Source of the DNA: DATGFK01 sp040007395
Lineage (GTDB): Bacteria; Chloroflexota; Anaerolineae; Aggregatilineales; UBA2796
DNA length: 19,772 nt
Direction of reading: 5' to 3'
NCBI GenBank assembly: GCA_040007395.1
Contig: JBDTVG010000089.1
Coordinates: 1-19,772 of the forward strand
How positions within the stretch are numbered: the first letter of the stretch is position 1; every line of letters begins with the position of its first letter. Shown here in pieces: positions 13,625-19,772 of the stretch. The notes under the pieces were generated by a model. It searched no databases. It was not told where the DNA came from and saw only the letters and a list, made by a program, of their open reading frames with translations. A program made the position numbers and the translations under genes.

Positions 13625-15547
13625 CTACGGCTGCGGATCGATGTAATACTGACAAGGATTGGTCGGTGCTGGATCAGGATAACTCCATGAAGCTGGCATG
13701 GCTGAAGCTACATTGTGGAAATTATTCTTCACAACGCCGTAGGCAGTTGCAGGACGAACAATCCCTATGGCATAGAATTGATCCGCTGCAATAGTGATGA
13801 TTTGCTTCATGATGTCAATTTGTTTGTCAGGATCACCTGTCGCTTGAAGTTGGTTGTAAAGCTGCATCTGCTGCTTGACTATAGCGGGTGGCTCCTCGGC
13901 ATCTGGGTCTTGTGAGTTCACAAACCATTTGGACCACAGCGGCGCATACAGCGACCAATTAGAAAAGGGGAAGTAATAGCGGGGTTCAAGAATGACTTCA
14001 AAGCCGCCGTCGCCACCCCACATGGTGGCATCAAAATCGCCGCTTTTATATATCACATCTGCATCGACACGCTTTATGACTTCGAAGCTCATATCGATTC
14101 CAACGACACGCCAATCCGCCTGAATTTGTTTAATGAGATTTACCGGGTCCATCGCACCCGGTATGGTGTCGGCTAGGATGACTTTGAAGGAAATGCGTTT
14201 CCCATCAGGCCCTATCCGGAAACTGTCCGCATCACGTTGTGTATAACCCGCTTTATCCAACGAGTCATTGGCTTTCTGCACGTCATACTGCGTATATTGT
14301 TTGGCTAAGCGATCATTATACAGGGGTGATTCAGGCACAGGCGCAGGCTGAAACGGTTCAAGCTTACTAAGCTTCGCCCGGTTGATCGCATAGGACAGGC
14401 CAATGCGAAAATCGATATTCTGGAAAATGGCGCGTTTGGTTCGGTCAGAATTGTTCAGATTGAACTCAATAACGTTGGAGGTCGAGTTGCTTGGAATAGA
14501 GTCGAATGTATGATAGCCGCCTTGCTGCATGTTTTTGGGATCAGCAATCACAGCTTGAAGTCCACGACTTTGCATATCGATCTGGCCGTTGATAGCCCGA
14601 CCATTAACCTCTGAAGAGTCTTTGGCTACCGCGATTTCTATCTGATCGATATAGGGAAGTTGATTAAAATCGGTATCGACTTTCCAGTAGTATGGATTGC
14701 GTTCAGCCCGCCGAACCCCATCGTTCGTAAAATAGTCCGCTGACAATTTCCATGGATTAAGGGTAGGCGCTTCCCAATTGATGGGAAAATTGAAAATGGG
14801 TGCTTTCGCTTGAAAAAGCTCTACCCAAGTTTTTACCCCTGCTTGCTTGACCAAATCGGCAACATTGGGGTTATAGTCGGGATGGAACTGGGTCAGATAA
14901 TGGCGAGGATAGCTAACGAGCAAGATGCCATCGGGCGTTGCCAGTCTCTGCATAAAGAGACCATTGGGCGCGGCGAAGCGAAAAATGACAGTGTAATTGT
15001 CTTTCTTTTCGACGGTTATTGGTTTTCCATCAATAATCAGCCAAGGAAATGGTTGAGGGTTCAGTTCTTTGTTTAGAAAGACGGCTTGATACCAGAACAT
15101 AATATCGTCTGCTGTAAACGATTCGCCATCTGACCAGCGCACTCCCTCACGCAGATGAAAAGTGAATTCGGTGGCATCTGCATTGACATCATAGGATTGT
15201 GCAAGATTTGGGACAATTCGTGTCCACTGAGAATCCCAGCGTACAAGCCCCTCGTAACCGAGGCTTCGAATCATGATGCCCTTATCGTCACCGACAACTG
15301 CCATGTGCCATGTGCCGCCATAGGTTCCAACCTTTTCCTCAGGCTGTACCACGACGGGATTAGATGGCAATCGTTTGTCAACAGAGGGTAACTTACCGGC
15401 TTTGACTTGCTCTGCTAGCATCGGCGCTTCCTGATACAGTGAGCCTTGTGAGTGGATCGGAACGGTATTTGCCAAGAAAATGAATACAGCGGCGAAGATG
15501 AAAACGGCGTGTAACCCGGACTTCGACAGCAATTTATTTAGCATCAT
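13625..15547 (-). CDS. ABC-type substrate-binding protein, family 5 (peptide/nickel/sugar)
   Basis: The product has 640 residues. A Sec signal peptide covers residues 1-34 (hydrophobic VFIFAAVFIFLANTV) without a lipobox Cys, unlike many family-5 proteins. The mature part shows family-5 features: GYEGLVRWD, EFTFHLREGVRWSDGESFTADD, FRIGLSYAINR and a long C-terminal lobe ending PTNPCQYYIDPQP. The family binds oligopeptides, nickel or oligosaccharides for uptake. No permease or ATPase genes are adjacent; the next gene is a membrane sensor kinase, so it may act as a ligand presenter for signalling. ATG 15547 and 15544 are both possible starts; no strong ribosome site is visible. Confidence 0.88.
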   Translation of the reverse strand: MMLNKLLSKSGLHAVFIFAAVFIFLANTVPIHSQGSLYQEAPMLAEQVKAGKLPSVDKRLPSNPVVVQPEEKVGTYGGTWHMAVVGDDKGIMIRSLGYEGLVRWDSQWTRIVPNLAQSYDVNADATEFTFHLREGVRWSDGESFTADDIMFWYQAVFLNKELNPQPFPWLIIDGKPITVEKKDNYTVIFRFAAPNGLFMQRLATPDGILLVSYPRHYLTQFHPDYNPNVADLVKQAGVKTWVELFQAKAPIFNFPINWEAPTLNPWKLSADYFTNDGVRRAERNPYYWKVDTDFNQLPYIDQIEIAVAKDSSEVNGRAINGQIDMQSRGLQAVIADPKNMQQGGYHTFDSIPSNSTSNVIEFNLNNSDRTKRAIFQNIDFRIGLSYAINRAKLSKLEPFQPAPVPESPLYNDRLAKQYTQYDVQKANDSLDKAGYTQRDADSFRIGPDGKRISFKVILADTIPGAMDPVNLIKQIQADWRVVGIDMSFEVIKRVDADVIYKSGDFDATMWGGDGGFEVILEPRYYFPFSNWSLYAPLWSKWFVNSQDPDAEEPPAIVKQQMQLYNQLQATGDPDKQIDIMKQIITIAADQFYAIGIVRPATAYGVVKNNFHNVASAMPASWSYPDPAPTNPCQYYIDPQP

Positions 15548-15583
15548 TGGATGTTAGTCTCTTACTCTCTGCTAGAATCGCCT

Positions 15584-15607
15584 ACGCTAAGTGTCTAACA
15601 CTTACGT
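15584..15607. promoter_or_regulatory. Palindrome upstream of SBP gene
   Basis: TAAGTGT-CTA-ACACTTA (15588-15604) is a perfect 7-bp inverted repeat, extendable by ACG / CGT with one bulged base. It lies about 40 bases before the SBP start, where an operator would be expected. The rest of the gap 15605-15747 shows nothing clear. Confidence 0.4.
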
Positions 15608-15747
15608 TACATCACAACAGAGCGTATAGACATCACATTCCTATACGCATTTATTCATGAATTTTTCACGATACCCAAATGCGTTTGCTTATAACAGGCT
15701 GTCAAGCATCTAAATCAAAACGCCACCTGCTTCCGTTCGTGTATCAA

Positions 15748-15776
15748 GCGCTTCCTAGAACTGTTCTAGGAAGCGC
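15748..15776 (-). terminator. Palindromic terminator overlapping the pheS stop codon
   Basis: A 29-base perfect palindrome with 14 bases per arm (GCGCTTCCTAGAAC) around a central T. The pheS stop codon (15755-15757) is inside it, so the last codons and the stop form the hairpin. A long T-run is lacking downstream, but the stem is strong. Confidence 0.6.
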
Positions 15777-16780
15777 AAGTCATTGCCCCAGAAGTAGCGA
15801 ATATCGGTGATGCCACGCTTGAGCAGGGTAATTCGCTCTGGCCCCATCCCGAAGGCAAAGCCACTGTGAACGGCTGGATCGTAGCCGCCATTGCGTAACA
15901 CCGTCGGGTGAACCATGCCGCAGCCCATGATCTCTAGCCAACCCGTCCCCTTGCACATCGAACAGCCTTTGCCGCCGCACAGAATGCACTCCACATCTAC
16001 TTCCATACTCGGTTCGGTAAATGGGAAGTAGGAAGATCGGAAACGTATCTTGCTGGTTTCGCCAAACACTCGCCACAAAAACGCGGTAACGGTGCCTTTG
16101 AGATCGCTCAGGCGGATATTTGTGCCAACTGCCAAGCCTTCTACCTGATTGAACTGGATCTCCTTGCGCACCGAAATCTGTTCATAGCGGTAGCACATCC
16201 CCGGCAAGATCACGCGGATCGGCCCCGGTGCAAAGTGGCGCATGGCATGGATCTGACCGGGCGAGGTATGAGTACGTAGGATCACGCCCGGTTTAGTTGT
16301 ATGGAACGTATCCCACATATCGCGGGCTGGATGATGCTCTGGAATATTGAGCAGTTCAAAGTTTGTCTCGTCGTCTTCAACCTCACGAGTACGAAATACC
16401 TGAAAGCCCATATCCGCCCAGATGTCGTAGATCTCACGCAACATTTGATTGGCGGGGTGAATACCGCCAATTGGTGTTGGACGACCCGGTAGCGTGACAT
16501 CGATCTCGCCCGATTCAAGGCTCTGCGCCAGTTCCTGTTGGCGTACCAATGCTTCGCGCTGCGTGTAAAGTTGTGTCAGTTCATCTTTGATCTCGTTGGC
16601 GCGTTTGCCGAAGTCGGCGCGTTCCTCTTTAGGAAGTTGGCCTACCGAACGCAGCAAGGTTGTGATCTCACCTTTGCGTCCCGTGTATTTGCTTTCCCAT
16701 GCCGCCAAACTCTCCGTGTTATTCGTAGAGTCGATGGCTTCACGAGCCGCTGTGTATAAGGTTTCAAGTTGTTGGAGCAT
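15755..16780 (-). CDS. pheS: Phenylalanyl-tRNA synthetase alpha subunit
   Basis: 341 residues, the usual length for bacterial PheS. An N-terminal coiled coil (residues 1-85) is followed by the class II catalytic core: PGRPTPIGGIHPANQ, HTSPGQIHAM, motif 2 GMCYRYEQISVRKEIQF and motif 3 GFAFGMGPERI. A Cys4 cluster (C265, C268, C273, C276; CILCGGKGCSMC) precedes TGWLEIMGCGMVHP, as in many bacterial PheS proteins. With PheT it charges tRNA-Phe. The start at ATG 16780 follows AGGAAGGA. pheT is not next to it: the downstream gene is the SBP, about 200 bases away behind a palindrome. Expression is governed by the T-box leader directly upstream. Confidence 0.96.
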   Translation of the reverse strand: MLQQLETLYTAAREAIDSTNNTESLAAWESKYTGRKGEITTLLRSVGQLPKEERADFGKRANEIKDELTQLYTQREALVRQQELAQSLESGEIDVTLPGRPTPIGGIHPANQMLREIYDIWADMGFQVFRTREVEDDETNFELLNIPEHHPARDMWDTFHTTKPGVILRTHTSPGQIHAMRHFAPGPIRVILPGMCYRYEQISVRKEIQFNQVEGLAVGTNIRLSDLKGTVTAFLWRVFGETSKIRFRSSYFPFTEPSMEVDVECILCGGKGCSMCKGTGWLEIMGCGMVHPTVLRNGGYDPAVHSGFAFGMGPERITLLKRGITDIRYFWGNDLRFLEQF

Positions 16781-16803
16781 TCTGTCCGAATCCTTCCTGT
16801 CAA

Positions 16804-16850
16804 TAAAAAACGCTCTCGCCCCTGCTGTTAAAGTTCAGGGACGAGAGCGC
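16804..16850 (-). terminator. Intrinsic terminator of the pheS T-box
   Basis: On the minus strand, GCGCTCTCGTCCCTG pairs with CAGGGGCGAGAGCG (one bulged or mismatched position) across a short loop, followed by a T-run (16810-16804). It is the regulated terminator of the T-box leader, located 24 bases before the pheS ATG. Confidence 0.88.
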
Positions 16851-17042
16851 CGTTGCTAAAACAAACGTTGTACGCTCCCGCGTTACCACCCTAGTTGGTT
16901 CTTGAAAAGAACCCACCTCGATATGCGGTTTCGGCTCAGGAGCGAACTTCGGCGGCGTGCAATTCCAGTCAGGCTCTCAGTCTGTGACCCGACTTCCCTG
17001 TTTGGCGCTTAACCCGCGTACTTTTCTCCATCATCGCCAGAT
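16804..17042 (-). ncRNA. T-box riboswitch, Phe specifier, upstream of pheS
   Basis: The leader contains the T-box core AGGGTGGTAACGCGG (16892-16878), which pairs with the uncharged tRNA acceptor end, preceded by a stem III hairpin (GGTTCTT / AAGAACC). Stem I carries an AGTA bulge motif near 17019 and, on its 3' side, GAA-G-TTC-G with the specifier TTC (16946-16944), a phenylalanine codon. The intrinsic terminator ends the leader. Uncharged tRNA-Phe should stabilise the antiterminator and switch pheS on. Confidence 0.93.
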
Positions 17043-17048
17043 AGAGAA

Positions 17049-17077
17049 AGTATCCAGCAAGCGGAACACACTGTCAA
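17049..17077 (-). promoter_or_regulatory. Sigma-70-type promoter of pheS
   Basis: On the minus strand, TTGACA (17077-17072) and GATACT (17054-17049) have a 17-base spacer. This near-consensus pair stands just before the T-box leader and predicts a start near 17042. Confidence 0.8.
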
Positions 17078-17104
17078 GGGTGCAACTGCTGTTTTCCTCA
17101 CCCT

Positions 17105-17135
17105 AAGTCCCTCTCCACTGCGTAGAGAGGGACTT
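17105..17135. repeat. REP-like hairpin (AAGTCCCTCTC / GAGAGGGACTT)
   Basis: A perfect 11-base stem with the 9-base loop CACTGCGTA. Such CCCTCTCC/GGAGAGGG hairpins often recur between genes in Chloroflexota genomes; only one copy is in this window. It lies between the divergent pheS leader and the next plus-strand gene. Confidence 0.55.
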
Positions 17136-17218
17136 CATTCCTTCACGCGACAAATGCTAAGTTTGGCTTGAGTCAGAACACATATTGCATAAAGCACTTC
17201 GCCAGACGATAATAGTTT

Positions 17219-18376
17219 ATGGGGGTGGAATACACACATACTATGAGCAACTCTAAACAGGCACAAGCTAATCTCGACTACCATGCTGTAATCGATAATC
17301 TGGGACAGGGCGTGTTGATGTTTGATTCGGAAGACCGCCTTGTGTTGGATAACCACGCAGCACGCGCTATTCTTGGCGCGAACATGAATCTTGTCCGCTC
17401 TGAGGGGTGGTCGGCCTGTGCAATGTTGATCGATGCACGACGGCTCAACGGTCCCAGTGCGAATGAAGTGCGGGCGCAAGCCCTACGCCAGACAGAGCCA
17501 GTGCGTTTCCATACCCTACTGGCGGGAGCCTATACACCCTGTTGGGCCACCGCCGTAAACGGTCAGGGCGGGACAGTATTCACCATGATCACGCTCGAAC
17601 AGCCCGACTGGACAGCACTCAACGAATTGATGTCGGCCTTTCGCAGCGAAGCAATTACCGCGATTACCAGTACACGCGGTCACGCGGAACTGATCTCGCA
17701 GATGGTTCACAGCCATCCTTACGATTCTGTGGATCAGCTTGGCAAGCGCGTCGTAGGCTTCGCTGACATCATGGCGACCCATATGTATCGCCTTGAACTG
17801 TTGATGCAATTGATTCAACGGCTAGAGAATATTCGCACCGGCGCACTTGCCGGACAAGTCCGCCAGAATCGTCGCAAGATCGCCGTGCGTGACTTTCTTG
17901 AAGATTTCTTTGAAGAACTGGTCGATGTCGCGCTGGTGGATGTGGCTCGCAAGGAAGATTTGCGCGACAGGCTAACGGTGCAAATCCCCGGCAATTTTGT
18001 GGTGGCAGCGTCAAAAGAGCATCTGACGGCTATTCTGCGCGATCTCCTGCGGAATGCTGTACTTTACAGCCCGCCTGATTCACCGCTAACTCTACGCGCT
18101 TCGCACACACAGCGCGGCGCAACCGTCCAGATCGACTTGAGCGATCAGGGGTATGGTATCCGGGCGAAGGAAGCCGAGCGAGTTTTTGCGCTGTTCCAAC
18201 GGGCACACCAACCACAGGTTATCCGTGAATTCGGCTATGGGATGAGTCTCTATCTCGCCAAAGCCGAAATCGAGGCGATGGGCGGACGGATCTGGTATGA
18301 GAGCGAAGAAGGAGTCGGTTCGACTTTCAGCATAAAGCTGCCCATCTGGCGTGAAGGTGCCGAGGATGAAGCGTGA
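17219..18376 (+). CDS. PAS/histidine-kinase-like protein lacking the phospho-acceptor His
   Basis: The product has 385 residues and is soluble. Residues 20-125 form a PAS-like sensor (YHAVIDNLGQGVLMFDSEDR). The dimerisation helix at 137-160 reads SAFRSEAITAITSTRGHAEL and aligns with the HisKA pattern HELRTPLTSIRGYAEL, with S143 where the His should be. The ATPase domain is partly kept: LLRNAVLYSP (the first Asn of the N box is Asp275), DQGYGI at 309-314, GYGMSLYLAK at 339-348 and GVGSTFSIKLP. It may still bind ATP but cannot autophosphorylate in the usual way. The ATG at 17219 has no ribosome site; ATG 17243, after GGGGGTGGA, is an alternative start. A similar degenerate gene follows at 54 bases. 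Confidence 0.82.
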   Translation: MGVEYTHTMSNSKQAQANLDYHAVIDNLGQGVLMFDSEDRLVLDNHAARAILGANMNLVRSEGWSACAMLIDARRLNGPSANEVRAQALRQTEPVRFHTLLAGAYTPCWATAVNGQGGTVFTMITLEQPDWTALNELMSAFRSEAITAITSTRGHAELISQMVHSHPYDSVDQLGKRVVGFADIMATHMYRLELLMQLIQRLENIRTGALAGQVRQNRRKIAVRDFLEDFFEELVDVALVDVARKEDLRDRLTVQIPGNFVVAASKEHLTAILRDLLRNAVLYSPPDSPLTLRASHTQRGATVQIDLSDQGYGIRAKEAERVFALFQRAHQPQVIREFGYGMSLYLAKAEIEAMGGRIWYESEEGVGSTFSIKLPIWREGAEDEA

Positions 18377-18430
18377 TCCACGCTAGTTGGCTGCTAACTG
18401 CTGTTTGTGTATCCTGTTTCCGAGGTCACT

Positions 18431-19438
18431 GTGTCGATTGACAGCAGCGATCTGCTCCATGCCTTTGGCGAGGCTATACTGGTTATAGATCGCAACCGAA
18501 AGGTGAGCAACGCACTAGGAAACACCCAATCTATCTTCGGACAAATGCCCTCGGCTATTGTTGGGCAAACGTGGCGAGATCTTGTTCAGCAGGCCACACC
18601 CGAAGTGATAGACGGACTGTATTGGGTCATCGAAGCTGCCTTTGATCGCTGTATTTCCCCGCAGTTTTTGCCGCCGCTGCTGCCTTTCAAAGCCAACCTT
18701 ATTGTCCGCCTTGCCATCCTTGATACACAACAAGTCGCGCTCCGGTTTCTCTTTACTGGGACGCACAGCGTAGAGACATTGTTCTACAAGGATCTTCGCT
18801 CGGCGCTGACTTCGACGGTGGGCTTTACCGATGTTCTTCTGAAAGGGATTGACGGCCCCCTAACCGATCTTCAGGTCGAAGACTTAGGCGTGATTCACAA
18901 TAATGCTCAATTTGCCCAGCACCTCGTAGAAGATTGGCGCAATCAATTCGTGAAGCCATTGCTAGTTGCGCCTGTGCCTGTGGCTGCCGCGCAGCTTCTT
19001 ACCTTGCACGCTGATGATTTGCCGCGCCGAAAACTTGCCAGCTACGGGTTAACTATTGAACAAAAGACACTGCCCGATGTCATGCTATACAGCAGCGGCG
19101 CAATCCGCTTGGCGCTAATCAACCTGATCCGTGTGCTGCCCCAATATCTCGTAAAACAGAGCCAAATTGAAGTGGCAGTACAAGTCGCTGACGATCTGCT
19201 GGAAGTGCATCTTCGCTATCGTGCCACGGATAATGGTATGAAAGCCGCGCAATACATCGCCCCTGTTGATCTATTCCAACGTCATTCAATCAAGTATGCA
19301 GGGCGCTTACAGATGCTTGTTTCGGCAGCACACGCCCAGCTCGCACCGTATGGCTGTTCGGCATGGGCATTGCCCATTGAAGGGACAGCCATTACCGAAT
19401 TAATCATGACCGTCCCCCTTTGGAGTGGAACAAACTAA
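18431..19438 (+). CDS. Second kinase-like protein, strongly degenerate
   Basis: GTG 18431 is chosen because GAGG lies 5 bases upstream; the frame is open to a GTG at 18407. The product has 335 residues. A PAS-like N-terminus (LLHAFGEAILVIDRNRKV) is followed by YKDLRSALTSTVGFTDVLL, then KGIDGPLTDLQ. This copies the HisKA consensus HDLRSPLTSIIGF, but His is Lys (about residue 120) and Pro is Ala. The C-terminal part sits where an ATPase domain should be (AIRLALINLIRVLPQYL) but has no G1 or G2 boxes. It is therefore a signalling pseudokinase, perhaps acting as a dimerisation partner or scaffold of the preceding protein, with which it probably shares an operon. Confidence 0.8.
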   Translation: MSIDSSDLLHAFGEAILVIDRNRKVSNALGNTQSIFGQMPSAIVGQTWRDLVQQATPEVIDGLYWVIEAAFDRCISPQFLPPLLPFKANLIVRLAILDTQQVALRFLFTGTHSVETLFYKDLRSALTSTVGFTDVLLKGIDGPLTDLQVEDLGVIHNNAQFAQHLVEDWRNQFVKPLLVAPVPVAAAQLLTLHADDLPRRKLASYGLTIEQKTLPDVMLYSSGAIRLALINLIRVLPQYLVKQSQIEVAVQVADDLLEVHLRYRATDNGMKAAQYIAPVDLFQRHSIKYAGRLQMLVSAAHAQLAPYGCSAWALPIEGTAITELIMTVPLWSGTN

Positions 19439-19509
19439 AGGTGCTTGTATAGCATTACAGTAAAATATAAAAAATTACAAGAAAATCTACTGGAAACTTC
19501 GAGGTTGGT

Positions 19510-19725
19510 ATGGCTCAAGACATTCTCATAGCATATCGTCCGAACATTAGCCGCGAATTGGCATCACGTATTTCTCATACTCTACTTTCATTCGGTTATA
19601 CTCTTACACCAGATAGTATAACATACCGTAATTCCCATAATTTCCCTGAGTATCTACGCATAATTTCCACGCAGCAACCTTTATTTTTACTGATTTTGGA
19701 GCCTGGAACTCTAAATAATTGCTAG
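19510..19725 (+). CDS. TIR-like domain fragment, early terminated
   Basis: The product has 71 residues and starts at ATG 19510 with GAGG about 6 bases upstream. DILIAYRPNISRELASRISH at the start and PLFLLILEPGTLNNC at the end match the first half of bacterial TIR domains (IFISYRR..., LLVLTPGTLxRC). A full TIR has about 130-150 residues. The frame stops at TAG right after NNC, and the following codons read SPDTYQ, resembling the C-x-x-P-x-D-W segment that should come next. This suggests a nonsense mutation in a decaying gene. The surroundings (19440-19725) are clearly AT-rich compared with the preceding genes. Confidence 0.55.
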   Translation: MAQDILIAYRPNISRELASRISHTLLSFGYTLTPDSITYRNSHNFPEYLRIISTQQPLFLLILEPGTLNNC

Positions 19726-19772
19726 TCACCCGACACCTACCAACCACAAGGATGAAAGTTAGGCAGAGCGCC

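Noticed and set aside
13625..15547. Calling the substrate-binding protein a lipoprotein
   Set aside because: No Cys with lipobox at the end of the signal segment.
16781..17100. A tRNA gene in the structured region upstream of pheS
   Set aside because: The structure is fully explained by the T-box leader; no cloverleaf or TTC-loop consensus was seen.

Overview
The window reads like a chromosomal segment of a member of the Chloroflexota (probably an Anaerolineae-type organism). This is an inference from gene content: a FHA plus winged-helix regulator, a DUF309 protein with a receiver-like N-terminus, a FabL-type reductase, a T-box in front of pheS, WD40 and XisH debris, and a VapBC pair. No rRNA or tRNA gene, complete insertion sequence or CRISPR array is visible.

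Layout. (1) 1-1036, minus: membrane half of an exporter-type ABC transporter, cut by the window edge. (2) 1382-3361, plus: an MTA/SAH-type deaminase joined to a C-terminal CYTH-like domain, then 3472-4122, a FHA plus winged-helix regulator. (3) 4313-5625, minus: a MerR regulator and a stand-alone GyrI-like protein, expressed from a MerR-type promoter with a 19-bp spacer. (4) About 5700-8900: a decayed accessory patch. It holds a WD40 remnant, a small membrane protein, a frameshifted trypsin-like protease, two XisH remnants each followed by the start of the same antitoxin gene, an intact VapBC-like pair, a truncated DUF4926 gene, and a roughly 90-bp non-coding element present in two good copies and one diverged copy. 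(5) 9156-15547, minus: a probable signalling cluster in the order substrate-binding protein, hybrid histidine kinase, two single-domain response regulators, pseudo-receiver/DUF309 protein, FabL. (6) 15755-17077, minus: pheS with a readable promoter, a T-box leader with a UUC (Phe) specifier and an intrinsic terminator; pheT is not adjacent. (7) 17219-19438, plus: two consecutive kinase-like proteins in which the phospho-accepting His is replaced (Ser in the first, Lys in the second). (8) 19510-19725: an AT-rich, early-terminated TIR-like fragment.

How the parts may work together. The minus-strand cluster suggests that a secreted solute-binding protein presents a ligand to a membrane kinase. 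The kinase keeps its catalytic His and ATP site, but its own receiver has lost the phospho-acceptor Asp, so phosphate would go to the two free-standing receivers. The next gene product carries a receiver-like domain with Glu at the acceptor position, which may mimic the phosphorylated state. Together with the two His-less kinase-like proteins nearby, the window is rich in degenerate two-component parts. This and the MTA-deaminase-CYTH fusion are the most interesting features. The accessory patch records a duplication of a xisH'-antitoxin junction.
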